From Membranipora membranacea (Eukaryota > Bryozoa > Gymnolaemata > Cheilostomatida > Membraniporidae): a DNA stretch of 60,000 bases. Positions within the stretch are counted from its first letter, which is position 1. Every line of letters starts with the position of its first letter. Below are positions 12,201-22,980 of the stretch, piece by piece. The notes below the pieces were generated by a model. It had not been told where the DNA came from, ran no database searches, and saw only the letters and a program-made list of their open reading frames with translations. The stretch is taken from contig OU612074.1 in NCBI GenBank assembly GCA_914767715.1, positions 14,682,062 through 14,742,061 on the forward strand, in the 5' to 3' direction. Position numbers and translations under genes: made by a program.

Positions 12201-13455
12201 TGCTGACAGAGGTAAGAATACACTTGACTGTTGAGCAGTCATGATTCTCGGTAGCCAAGTGCAGTGCAAGCCTGCCTAGCTTGTTCTGGATGTATAGGAG
12301 ATTAACATAACGGGTGTCAAGTACCAGGTACTCTACGATACATTTCAGAATGGCCTTGTTTCCAGCAGATGCTGCTAAATGCATAACAGTATTCCCTTCC
12401 ATATCTGTTATAGATAGTAGAGGGAGAACCGAATCCTCTGGAATCGAATTTAATGCATGTCTAAAGACTAATCCTGTTGCATCTGAAACTGAGAGGTGTA
12501 ATACTGATAACCCACTTGAAGTTTTCCAGGATAGGAGATCGGTATGGTGATGAGAATCCACGATAGAAAACATACACTTCACCAGTCGATAATTCCGATT
12601 CTCAGCACACATGTGTAATGCTGTCCTATGATTTAGATCCATGGTATATAAAAGCTTCATACGATCATTTGGGCTTAAAACGCTCAACATATATCCTACG
12701 CATTGTATGTTTTCTGCCATCGCAGCCCAGTGTAAAGCAGTATAACCAAGCTTGTCTTGGATTGTTAACAGTTCGATACGGTTGCATTCACTAACTCGAT
12801 CCAATATACATGTAAGCACTTGCTCATTAGGGACTAATGCAGCGCAACGCATGACTGTATTACCTAGGATATCCTCCATGGCAAGTAGCTTGATGCGTTC
12901 ACTTTCTTTAACAGTTTCCAAAATGTTGGAGATGATCCCTATGTTGGCTTTCAACACTGCATGGTGAAGAGCAGTAAAGCCTTTCTGTATATTCAAAGGT
13001 CCTTCTGTCTGATCGACCATCGTATATTCTGTGAGTTGATGTCCATGTTTCAAGTGCAGAACAGTATAACCTCTCATTGCCTTCATTGCTAATAAATCGT
13101 AACGTCTTTTTTCATCCACTACGTTAAGAATCTCATTCACCACTGCTTCACATCCTTCATCCACAGCTACATGTAAAGCTGTTTGTCCTTGAATGTCACG
13201 GATAGATAAGAATTTCACCAGCGAAGATAATATGTTGTTTCTCATTATCTTTCTCAACAAGTTCAAGCTGAACGTTGTTGAACTTCTCATCTTGAGGCAG
13301 AAATGCAAAACAGTATTGCCGCTTTTGTCTTGTAGACCTTGATTGAATTTGATTAGGTCATTATGTTGCAAAGAGTCAGGCATGTTTCTCACTAATTTAG
13401 GCATAACCATGGTGTCACCATGTTTGAAAATACCAGTGTCCCTTGACATTTCCAT
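9289..13455 (-). CDS. ankyrin-repeat protein with C-terminal caspase domain
   Basis: Three exons on the minus strand: 13455-10815 (880 codons plus 1 base), 10421-10003 and 9684-9289; phases 1+2 and 0 match, giving 1,151 residues. The large exon encodes about 18 recognisable ankyrin units (e.g. DKLGYTALHWAA, DRKGHTALHLAV, DEKGNTALHTAV) plus two degenerate ones, spaced about 37-40 residues. The last two exons encode a caspase: YPIANN and DEADRLLINLTMAGY at the p20 start, ISIMSHGTEG with catalytic His987, LIQACRTFE with catalytic Cys1027, and a p10-like end QIPEFRSTLRKPLIHP. The His-Cys spacing of 40 is normal for caspases. The Gly after QACR is Thr, and the p10 SWR and GSWF motifs are not evident, so protease activity and specificity are uncertain. 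The ankyrin part probably binds a partner that controls the caspase (inference). The true start may be at 13579 if a frameshift at the T-run 13501-13506 is an error. Confidence 0.85.
10591..10743 (-). mobile_element. MITE family 'GATTGGCT', copy 2 (ankyrin-caspase intron 1)
   Basis: Reverse-oriented relative of 3928-4118. It begins GGCTCTGATATGATTGGCTG and ends CAGCCAATCAGAGCCAAC, so its two ends are inverted copies of one another. It sits in the intron that joins the ankyrin exon to the first caspase exon. No ORF. Confidence 0.65.
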
Positions 13456-13579
13456 CTTAAGAAGGAGGAAGGCTTTGCTGAGTAGATCAATTTGCGAGCC
13501 TTTTTTGACAGATTTGCTCAGCAGCTAGATATTCATCGCATTCCATCACCGCGATAAATCTTGATGCAATCTCATCCAT
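13456..13579 (-). pseudogene. possible frameshifted N-terminal extension of the ankyrin-caspase gene
   Basis: Upstream of the ATG at 13455 the ankyrin frame stays open to a TAG, while another frame reads from an ATG at 13579-13577 (MDEIASRFIAVMECDEYL). The two frames overlap around a run of six A on the coding strand (plus 13501-13506). Skipping one A would join them into one open frame. It may be a sequencing or assembly error in a homopolymer, a real frameshift, or chance. In the printed sequence the 13455 ATG is the safe start. Confidence 0.4.
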
Positions 13580-16500
13580 ACTTATGAACGAGGTACAACA
13601 GATATACGACTGTTACTTTTTAGCCTATGAGTTATTAGGCTTGTAAGTGCTCACGACCTGGAAAATAATAATCTCATATTCATTGTGATTTCCTCATGGA
13701 CAACCCCTCAGACCTACTACTTTAGGACACGCAACCAGTTCCGGGTAGCCCACCGTAACAGAGCTTCTCAAGATCAAATGGTAATTGTAACATAATTTGA
13801 GTCTGTCTTACACGGCTACTTGATTTGTCAATTTTTTACTCAAACACAAAAACTAAAACACTATCGACTGAATTATGTTTAATCTTGCACCATACAATCC
13901 AGGCAAAAGGAATACATGGTACTTAGCAGTGCTTTGTGTTACTATATGGTGATATGTGTTACTAACAAGATAAAAAATTCTATGAGTTCGAAAAAAAAAG
14001 TTGACTAGCCTCTGATCCCAATTGCTTTTATAGCAACTGGTGACTGCATGACACATTAGTGGATCGTTCCTATTCAAAATTAGTCTGCAGGATCTGATTT
14101 TTGTGATGAGGGTGCTGCATCTGATGGCCTTTCTTCTGCTCCTCTGCTGAATTTTCTAGCCACATTTACATAAATTATATTATTTTATCTTTAAACTTCA
14201 CAATTATTATTTTGACATAGGTTGCTCCAGATAAAGCACTGTGTTTGTATATCCATGACAATGCTAAAACTATCTGGAATATGCCTATCAACTGCTGTCC
14301 AAACTTCAAATTGCAATTTACATACTGAAGCTGTTTCACACAAGAAGCTAGCTTCGATTGCTAAAATTAAGGTCTTGACAGCATAGATCCTGGCTTGCAG
14401 ATGTTGCCTCTGACTGAAAGGTCACATAAGTTCAAGTGAGGTCCTCAAGAAGTATAGCGTCATGGGGAGTCTGATGGCCCTGAAACCGTGGTAATTCCTT
14501 TCCCCTGGCCACTTTTTTATTGGAACCTAAGTGATGTTCCTATTCTCTAGCACAGCCATGCTCAACCTTGGTCAAATCGGCCAAATTGGTCATATTGTTC
14601 GGCCAAATGCACCCTTACAACAGAAAAAAGTTGAGACACATTTTCACATCTTGCTCAAAAGCAAAAGACATAAAGGAAATTCTGCAGTATTCGGTCACAA
14701 CAGATATATCAGGAAGCACACATAGAAAAGTTCAATTGTTGCTCTATTGTAGTAAAAGGGGTATATTCATTGGTAGGTAAGCAAGAAAACTCAGGGAAGG
14801 CAACTTGACATAACAGCCCAAATATGCTTTTGACACTATTTATGTCTATCATTGGGAAATTTCTATATTTTATAATGTTCAGAGCTCATCAACAAATGAA
14901 ATCCGAAACATGTGAGCTATTCTTCAGCACTATGGCCTGCCTCAAAACATACCTCCACACCGATCTGAGCAAGGCTTGAAAACATTGCCTTGATTTCTTT
15001 CTTGTACCAAAACTGTAAGGGTGGCCACTTTTCAATGGTTTGAAATAAAGATTATATTACATTATTCAACATTTAACATGTTTTAAATTGTTTGCAGGGG
15101 CCAAGGATTTGTTTGCAAAAATTACTAAACCTAAGATCTTAGACATTTTTGATGTAAAATGCCATGCTTTTCCAAGTAAAGCAAACAGAATTATTTTTGC
15201 CTATTAAAAGTTAGTGTTACACCATGATTTATATTTAAATGGAATTTAATGAGTTTGTAAATGATTCTGGGCATAGCAATTACTTGTGAAATGTATTGTT
15301 GCTTAACAACCCAAACAAGTATCTTGTATTTAATTTGCCTATTACTTTTGTTTGTTCGGACCCCCATGATGTATATAAATTCAAGTGCAAATAATTTGTT
15401 TGTATGATGGTAAACAATTCATAATTATTGCCCTGCTTTTAACTTGTCAATATCCAGTTTCAATTGTTGGCTTCTTGCTCCTAGTTGTGAGATACAGCGG
15501 CTCGGATACAACACCACAACGTATCCTTCATGGTGAACCCCTTCCATTTGTTGCCTAACAGGCCCTCACACCCTAGTCTACCAATTCCCTCCTTGCCTCT
15601 TTCCCAAGGAAATTGGTAAAATATTTGCATTCAACTGTCCACTTTTTATCCCCATTTTCCAATAACAAATCGCAATCACACCGCTGTTGCTCAATAACCT
15701 CCCGCCCAAACTAAATAATATGGGTTATCAAAGTATAGATGGGAACATAGAAGGTCCATAGAACCGATATGTTGCTGTGCTAACTCAAAACAACTAATCC
15801 TAGTTTCCATCGTGTATTCAAACAGTGACTCCGAACTGCAAATGGACTTATACTGTGCTGAATAATAGCCTACTGAATTCATGGGTTGATAACTGCTAGA
15901 CCAAATCATAGCCTAATTTCATTCAAGTTACTGAGTGACCTTGTGAGGTTTCACTGTCAACAAGGTCATGGTGACCCATCTCAAATATTATCTGCTTTAA
16001 AATGTTCATGTTGCTCTGTGATGATCATTAAAACTAAAAATTTGACAAAACTTGCTTGCACTCCCTGTTGCACTAGAACTCTTCTCATTATCCTATTCAC
16101 GGACAATCTACCAAAATCACATATTTTATTGACTGTATATCCTCAACTTCATACCTGAAAAGTCTCCCTATTTGGTAGAGAGGCGCCCAGTTTTTAGGGA
16201 TTTTTTCCACTCCCTTCCTATCTCCCTTTTTCCTCCCTTTTTTCAGCTTACTTCACCCGGAAGCCTTTTAAAGCTTCTCTTTGCAAGGGAAACTATGTTT
16301 TCCTACCCCTACATTACATATACCTATATGTAATTGCTTATTAAGACACTGTCACTCCTAATTAGGATAAAGTGCAACAATATCACTTGTAAAATCAGGT
16401 AAAATTACGCATTTCATAATATGAATACTCAAGTTTTGGCACAGAAATAAATGACAAGGGCCGAAGTACACCTGCACTGCGGGACACACAGAGTGGTACT

Positions 16501-17575
16501 CCGTTTCGGGAGTTTGTCCGCAGAGACCTCCTGATTTCTGGGTCTACCAAATTGTCATGTATGCTCAACTTCTCTACCAGCAGTTATTCAAGCTCTGGTT
16601 CCTACCTCCTAGGACTCTTATGTGATATTTTCAATCACTACACAAATTTGCTGACGGCCATTTACCAGCCTTCGCAATAAGTTCACTGAATTTCAAACAC
16701 GGAAGGGATCAGATAGAATTTGATGTCCCTGTAATTCAATTGTGACTGAAAGATTCATGTGGCTGATTGCTTGTTAGTTCTTTTCCCAAATAGGGCTGGA
16801 ATGCCTAAAGACCACCTCTGTCTCAATTCTTATTTGTATCGCAAGTATCTCAATTTTTTTAATCAACCTTTTTTAATCAAGTAAAATATTCCCAAAAAGT
16901 AGTGCGGCCAATTGGTATGCTGCCAAACGAAATTTGGCCGAATCCGAAAAAAGGTTGGACATGCATGCATGCATGCACACAAGTTTGCTTTCATCAATTT
17001 TGAATAGCTTGATGCAGTAGTTGTGATGCAAGGTTACATACATACATACATCGCTATTGATCCTAATCGCCTAGTCTGAGGAGTTGGCATTAAGGATATT
17101 GATTCGGACTGTAAGTTGGTGGTGGGGTAGTAGTAGCCTTTTGTGTAGTCGTTTTTGATGGTGGCCGCAGTTAGTTGAGATTGACAAAAATAACATTGAA
17201 TAAATATATTACATTACACATGCACATGCACAGCTACAAAATGAATAAAAATAAGTAGTGCAAGTCTGACAGCGAAGTTGAGAGTATTTCATCATTGTGT
17301 ACTTTTAGCCACATGAGCCTTAACGTATATAATAATAAATAATTAAAAGATTTCAGTTAGGTTAGATGGTTTACAGATCAAAAGATACCTTGATGTCTCT
17401 TATTCTATTAAAATAGCTAAGGTGCCACTGATTGGTATTATGCTGCCAACTGATTACTTTACCTCTTGTATTGTGAGCTGTGGTGAATTTAACTTAACCT
17501 TGTACAGACCAGCTTCTATTCAAGTTTATATCCTCCTCTCTGCGCCTGTAATGCATGATTAAATATTATTGGATG
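13580..17575. other. intergenic stretch without supported genes
   Basis: No exon, RNA gene or matched repeat family was recognised. Short simple repeats occur, such as (ATGC)n near 16961-16978 and (CATA)n near 17037-17050. The small open frames near 14531-14780 and 15886-16158 show neither motifs nor flanking splice signals. Confidence 0.4.
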
Positions 17576-17579
17576 TCAT

Positions 17580-18590
17580 ACAATCAGTAACACTATCAAA
17601 TCTCTTGAGAAAAAAATCCAATGTACAACTATACGGTGCACATTGTAAACTGTGTTGGAAAGACCTATGCTATAAGGGGACCAGACTCGGCTTCCATATT
17701 CTGAAATAAGCCGAACGGAAATCTCATATGCTACGAGTTTAGACTTAGGAGGGGCCTCAGAAGGCTTCTGCGTAGAACAATACAATGATTAGCTTTTGCA
17801 GTGATTTTGGTAATTTGTGTATTCCCTTTTAGAATCCACTGAATATGTACACCCAGATACTTTATAACATCTGAGGTCGGTGACATCATCACCTAGTGTA
17901 ATACGTATGTCCTGTGATTCTCGACCAATCTGCATGTGTAGGCACTTATCGCTGTTGAACAACATACTCCAGCGACGTGACAACTCATACAGATGATTGA
18001 CATCACTCTGTAACCCATCAAAGCCGTTTGAAACATCTTAAGATAGTAGAGTATCGTCAGCATATAGCCTACAGTCTGAATGCTTCACTTCATCATTATT
18101 GGCGTTAATATCCATCAGGAAAAGTAGTGGCCCAAGCACAGAGCCCTGTGGCACACCTGAAAACACCTCAAATTCCTTTGACCTGAGTCCATTGGCAGAA
18201 ACCACCTAGACTCCGTCCATGAGCCAATCCTTTATCCAGTCTATACACATGTGATGGAACTTATACGCTGACAACAATAGGTCGTGTGGAACCCTGTCAA
18301 ATGCCTTTGAAAATTCAAAGCCATAGACTTAATAATTATCAAGTCTACATGGTCAAAGCTAATGGTGTGATAACTTCTTCAAAATTCAATGTTGGCTTTC
18401 AGTGATTATGCCGTAGTTATCGATGTGATTCCACATTTGAGAACGTAATACATGCTCCAGGATCTTACGAAGTATACATGTTAGACTTATTGGACGATAG
18501 TTGTTCACTGCTGACCTATCTCCACCTTTAAAAATCGGACATATATTATCGTCGTCTTCCATATGGATGAACACACCGGGCATCGTTTCC
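17580..18590 (-). mobile_element. non-LTR retrotransposon reverse transcriptase, decayed
   Basis: Read on the minus strand, the region gives reverse transcriptase pieces in proper order. PIFKGGDRSAVNNYRPISL lies at about 18490-18550. GVPQGSVLGPLLFL follows at about 18115-18165, then the catalytic YADD at 18053-18064. After that come LFNSDKCLHMQIG and a C-terminal thumb-like piece. In-frame stops, including a TAG just before VVSANGLRSKEF, and frame changes show that it is dead. The 5' part (endonuclease, ORF1) is absent, as usual for a 5'-truncated LINE. Confidence 0.85.
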
Positions 18591-18830
18591 TGCTAAATCT
18601 ATATGTGAGAGCAGAAATGTTGTGTGCATGGCCAGTGGCCAATTTGATTGGCTAGTAGTGTGGCTAGTTCCTACTTGAAAATCTGTTTGGTACGTGAATG
18701 ATCAAACTGTCTGCTCTCTCAAATTCAATCTTTACACAAATGATACACAAAAACTTGTGGCCTATGATAGCTGTGTGGGACAAGAATGTTAAGAGTTGAC
18801 ACCCAGTTGAGTTTGCTTAGAACACAACAC

Positions 18831-19058
18831 AGAGATCTCTAAATCTCCCTGCTGTAACTTATCAATTACAATGCACACAAATTTAAACACAGGCAGTTAG
18901 CTTAGTATACACTGCAGAGGTCTCTAAACTTCCTGCTGTAACTTATCAAATACAGTGCATCAAAATCTAAACTCAGGCAGTTAGCTAAGAACAGACAAGA
19001 GGATCTTTAAATCTCCATGCTGTTACTGATCAATTACAATGCACAAAAAATTTAAACA
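18831..19058. repeat. tandem repeat, three ~85-bp copies
   Basis: Copies start at about 18831, 18916 and 18998. Each begins AGAG(A/G)TCTCTAAA-like, continues CTGCTGTAACTTATCAA and TACA(A/G)TGCA, and ends near CAGGCAGTTAGCT. Copies differ by scattered substitutions. The third copy is cut short near 19058. This is an aged local duplication with no coding content. Confidence 0.75.
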
Positions 19059-19247
19059 GGAAATATACATTTGAACTACTACTACTTAATACCAAGACCT
19101 ACAAAAATATTGTGGGCCTTGACTGTTAGTTATGTGAAAGGTAAACACAGAATGACCAAAATAAAAGTATTAGTTGTGCACTGAGGACGGCCTGAACTTC
19201 TCTATGCAGTGAGATCAAACATTATCTATGGGGAGCCTTATTCCATC

Positions 19248-19474
19248 ATGGCGACCGTTGGCGGGAAAGTCACCAACCAACTTTCCAGACCTTTTCGTAA
19301 GCTTTACCCAACTACACTACAGGTTTAGGGGGTCCAGGGATGTTGATGAGCAGATTCTGTTGCATTGTATCTGTGTCTGTTTCAGCAAGCATCCGAGAGA
19401 TTTTTCAACGAATTGAGAGTTCAAAATTTTATCGACAATTTACACTTTACAGGAACCGGAAACATACTCGCTAA
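19248..19474 (+). CDS. candidate two-exon micro-ORF (45 aa), unrecognised
   Basis: An ATG in good context (ATCATGG) at 19248 opens MATVGGKVTNQLSRPF, followed by a GTAAGC donor at 19297. A pyrimidine-rich acceptor (GTCTGTTTCAG) ends at 19385. Joining 19248-19296 to 19386-19474 keeps phase (1+2) and gives a basic 45-residue peptide ending RKHTR and a TAA stop. The intron is only 89 bases, much shorter than elsewhere in the window. I do not recognise the peptide. It may be a small mitochondrial-type protein, a 5' exon pair of a longer transcript, or chance. Confidence 0.3.
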
Positions 19475-20584
19475 TGACACATTCAAGTCTAAAAACCCTG
19501 ACTGACCTATGCATATTTTGATTGTAGTGACCCTGTGTAACCACTGGCTTGCAAGATTGAAACTCAGGTAACAGGAGTTCCACAACTTAACTTTATAATG
19601 TAATGTGTAATGACAGATTAAGTGAGAAAAATCAACATTGGTCATTTTGATCAACAATTCATTTAATTTCCAAAAGTCACCTCCTACTTGCAACAACGAA
19701 CTCCGGCTCCCTCTCAGTTCATTGCTTGCAACTTCTTAGTACAAATTGGAAGAGTTGCCTGAGATACTTTGCACACAACCTGTAGTAATTATAACGTTAT
19801 TACACCAAACCAAGGTTTTCTCTATTTTTAATTACTGTGTCATCATCATAATTACTGAATGTTATTCTCAACTGTATTTATTCCAGTAATTATTGCCTCC
19901 AGCCAGTACAATACCACATTATATAAGTTAAAACTTGGAAAAGGTGGCTTGCAATCATTGGCAAAGCTCTGAGAACTGGCGTGTTCGGAGCAGTCGCTGA
20001 CAAAGTCGGGAAACCCTGACCGGCTTTCTGGGATCTCGCCGGCCTAGCCAGAAAACCCATGACTGGTGGTATTCCACTACTTATATCGAGCACACATACA
20101 GATGGTTTACAGGCCATTACTACTAGCTTGCTCACTTAACTGACCTAAACAAGGTTACTCACTCGCCTCTCATGGTACTCATATCTATCATTGGGCTAAG
20201 TTGAACCACCTTGTTATTGTTTTCAATTACGTATCACATTGTCTTCATTGGAAAGGTGTAGCTTGTTTACTCACTTGACTTTGAGTGTCAAAACATAAGT
20301 ATGCAGTAGGAAGGTATGATGACCTTGTTCATTGTTTTAGTGAGCAATGTGTGTGAAGTCTGTAACACTGAACACTTCCTGCAGTAATTCTGAATTGAAT
20401 GATGACTCACTGACTCTCGTGACCTAGACTCAGTTCCTCAGAGCTTGACATGCGAGACAGTTTAGATTAGACTACAGATTCTGCTCGTATATATAGATTT
20501 ATGTAAGGAACGAGGTATTAAACCCGTTGCAGAACGACATACCTAATCTCTGTAGGCCTACATGGAGGAACATATGAATTAGAA

Positions 20585-20698
20585 CATAAGGCCATGTGAT
20601 CTAGCCCAAGTCTCCTCCAGGGGTGGGCAGGAGAATGTGAGAGAACTCTCCACACCCACCCAACCCCGGAAACTTGGGCTAGATCACATGGCCTTATG
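20585..20698. repeat. 26-bp perfect inverted repeat / hairpin
   Basis: The bases 20585-20610 (CATAAGGCCATGTGATCTAG then CCCAAG) are the exact complement of 20673-20698. The intervening 62 bases also pair partly, GGGGTGGGCAGGAGA against TCTCCACACCCACCCAACCCC, so the whole 114 bases folds into one imperfect hairpin. It could be a foldback element or a small-RNA precursor. Confidence 0.65.
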
Positions 20699-21449
20699 AA
20701 CTAGAATACTGTAGCATGACCATTGTAGATTTTAGGAAAAACCCAAAAAAGTCACAAATAGAAGAAGTATCATTTGACTCGCTGTTCTACATTCTCATAT
20801 TGCCTGTCATTGGTCCAGTGAAAATCAGATTGTCAAATTGGATTTCACTTCTAATGAGACCGAACAGCAATTCCATTTACTCGTTGTGTTGATACTTCCT
20901 GTACATCCACAATATTATTATTTATAATAATCTTCATCCTATTTTTCTTAGACAGGCAATACATGTCTATTTCTTTGGTATTTTCATTTCTGTACCTTGG
21001 ATATTTTAATTCCGACTAGACAAGTGTATGTGATGAAGCTGGGTTCTATAAGGATGGCTAACATTAACAAGAAGACAGTCCCCTCACCATGATGAAGTCA
21101 GTAGACAAGTCCCCATGTGACTGTGTAGTCTCTTCAAGGTCACTGTCAAGTCAGTCTCTGTCATATATAAGTCAGGGTAGGGTGGGTACTCCTTAGCAGT
21201 ATGACCAGATGAGACAACTCCAAGATACATGTACAACAACATGAAAACAAACCTTATGATAGGACTACTCCACAGTATACACACTTGTACTTGCCGACGT
21301 GATCACCGCTTCATAAGGTTGAAGAGTTTGGCAACGTGGCACTCCGTCAGTCCGTATTTCAGTCCGAGTTCAGGATACCAGGGTAGGGCGTGGGGTGTGG
21401 CTAGCCAGGGGGACAGAGAGGACGGTCCTTGGGGTCTAAGTTATTCCAT

Positions 21450-22130
21450 GCTTTACTGGTACACACAAAGAAGGTGGACATGTGTCGTGAGCTTTGGTCT
21501 TGTGATTCTCTTTACATTGCAGGCAATGTCGGCGAGTACGCTTTCAGCAGTCTGATGTTGTTGTGTACTCTGATATTGGTGTCTTGATCTCTTGGTAGTG
21601 CATGGCCCTAAACAAGCCAATGCGTCTCCATTTTCGTCGGTCTTCAAGAGGTTCCCAGTCTAGTATTTCGAGCATACCTGTAGTTAATGCTGTGCTGATG
21701 CCTTGTATGTTGAATACCATGCAAGCGGATCTTCATTGAACAGCTTCAATCTGGGTGGCGTGAGTCTTAGGAAGGGGATCCCAAGAGCACAAGGCATACT
21801 CTAGCACTGGGCGTACTATCTGTTTTATAGTCGCTATATCTGAGCTGTGTAGACTGGGGAGGGGAACGGTTCTCCTGACGAAGCCTAGCGTTGTTGATGC
21901 TTTATTGGTAATTTAGTCTGTATGTGTCCGCTATTTGGGGTCATCCTGGATATGCACTCCCAGGTGTTTGATGGTGTTAGTCACTTGGATAATCTGGTTA
22001 TGAAATATGTATGGCGCAATTTGTCCTGTTTTGCTTTTGGCCGTATCTTATAATCTCACATTTGGCTGGTCCAGTCTGTAATCTGTTAGCTAACGCCAAT
22101 GTTTCTCATATTTGTCAGCAGCGGGTCAGC
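21450..22130 (-). mobile_element. LINE reverse transcriptase C-terminal remnant
   Basis: Minus-strand translation of about 21540-21820 gives IKQIVRPVLEYALCSWDPL, then PKTHATQIEAVQ, one TGA where CGA is expected, and MLEILDWEPLEDRRKWRRIG. That is the conserved connection region after the polymerase core of many invertebrate LINEs. Further upstream (about 21930-22000) another frame gives TIKHLGVHIQDD, the usual LGV motif. One stop and one frame change mark it as a decayed copy. Confidence 0.8.
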
Positions 22131-22424
22131 TTGTGACAGGATGTCTAAGGGATTGATATCTCGATTCATTTTCTTGAGTAATTTCACTACCGCAATTCCT
22201 TTTACTGCGAATCACGGAGCAACAGCACTTGCTGCGAATTGACATCTATTTATCTATCTACCTACAGAGTTTGATGAGGGAGGTCTGTTATAGTTCCCAT
22301 GAGCCCTGGGAATGACATGCCTTTACTTTGCTAATGTCCAGTGTCGACTACCTCAAAAACACAAAACAAGTTAGGACACAAAACAAATCTTTGGTGTATT
22401 TGGGGTTGTTGGTACTGGACATTT

Positions 22425-22575
22425 GCCAGCAAAGGCATGTTAGTGACATGGGCCCAAGTCTGTTCTGGTGTTCTGCAAGGATCTGTGCTTGGGCCTTTGC
22501 TCTTTCTCCTGTACATTATTGATATCCATTCCGGTATTTGTTATTCAGACTGCCATCTCTATGTAAATTTATAGT
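22425..22575 (+). mobile_element. reverse transcriptase fragment
   Basis: The plus-strand frame reads CSGVLQGSVLGPLLFLLYI followed by a degenerate YSDCHLYV, corresponding to the GVPQGSVLGPLLFLLYIND...YADD block of a LINE reverse transcriptase. Only this block is preserved. It is oriented opposite to the fragments on either side, so the area is a nest of insertions. Confidence 0.75.
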
Positions 22576-22589
22576 TACACACATCATAT

Positions 22590-22880
22590 TTTGTATAGTT
22601 GTCATTATTATCATTCTTTACATCAGCTACATTTTCTTGTACTGTGGGTAGACTTACATAGGTATCCAGTGTGGGGTTACATTTGCCACAATACCATTTG
22701 GCACCTGGGCGCTTGATAAATTTTAGTTCAGCAGAAGTAGCATCGGCCCAGTCTGGACCCAGGCAAGCAACATGGTACTCATCTGGACACAGGGTACATT
22801 TCAGAGCTAATTTACTTTTTGTGGTTAATTTGCACTGCACACATTTGGATTTTCAAAAAGGTATTGGGGGTTGCACATTG
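22590..22880 (-). mobile_element. PHD-finger fragment of LINE ORF1
   Basis: On the minus strand, CVQC, CTLCPDEYHVAC and WYCGKC form a C4HC3 PHD finger. The region upstream is Gly/Ser/Thr-rich and contains a TGA stop. Single PHD fingers followed by Asn/Asp-rich text are typical of ORF1 in several invertebrate non-LTR families. With reverse transcriptase pieces on both sides, LINE origin is more likely than a host chromatin gene. Confidence 0.65.
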
Positions 22881-22980
22881 CCACTGTCAGTAGTAGTAGC
22901 AGTACTAGTACTGCTAGAGCGCAATCTGGTACTACCACTACCACCACCACCACCTCAGAGTCACCCATCATAAACATTAA

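Noticed and set aside
10760-13528. Several plus-strand frames of 60-145 codons antisense to the ankyrin exon
   Set aside because: The minus strand is a single 902-codon frame with clear ankyrin repeats; the plus frames have no motifs.
18831-19058. A CRISPR-like repeat array
   Set aside because: Only three diverged copies without separate spacers, in a eukaryotic genome; it is an ordinary tandem duplication.
21229-21555. A 108-codon plus-strand frame
   Set aside because: It has no motif or splice support, and its 3' part is antisense to a LINE reverse transcriptase remnant.
22590-22880. A host PHD-finger chromatin gene
   Set aside because: The frame has a stop, no splice signals, and reverse transcriptase fragments on both sides; LINE ORF1 explains it better.
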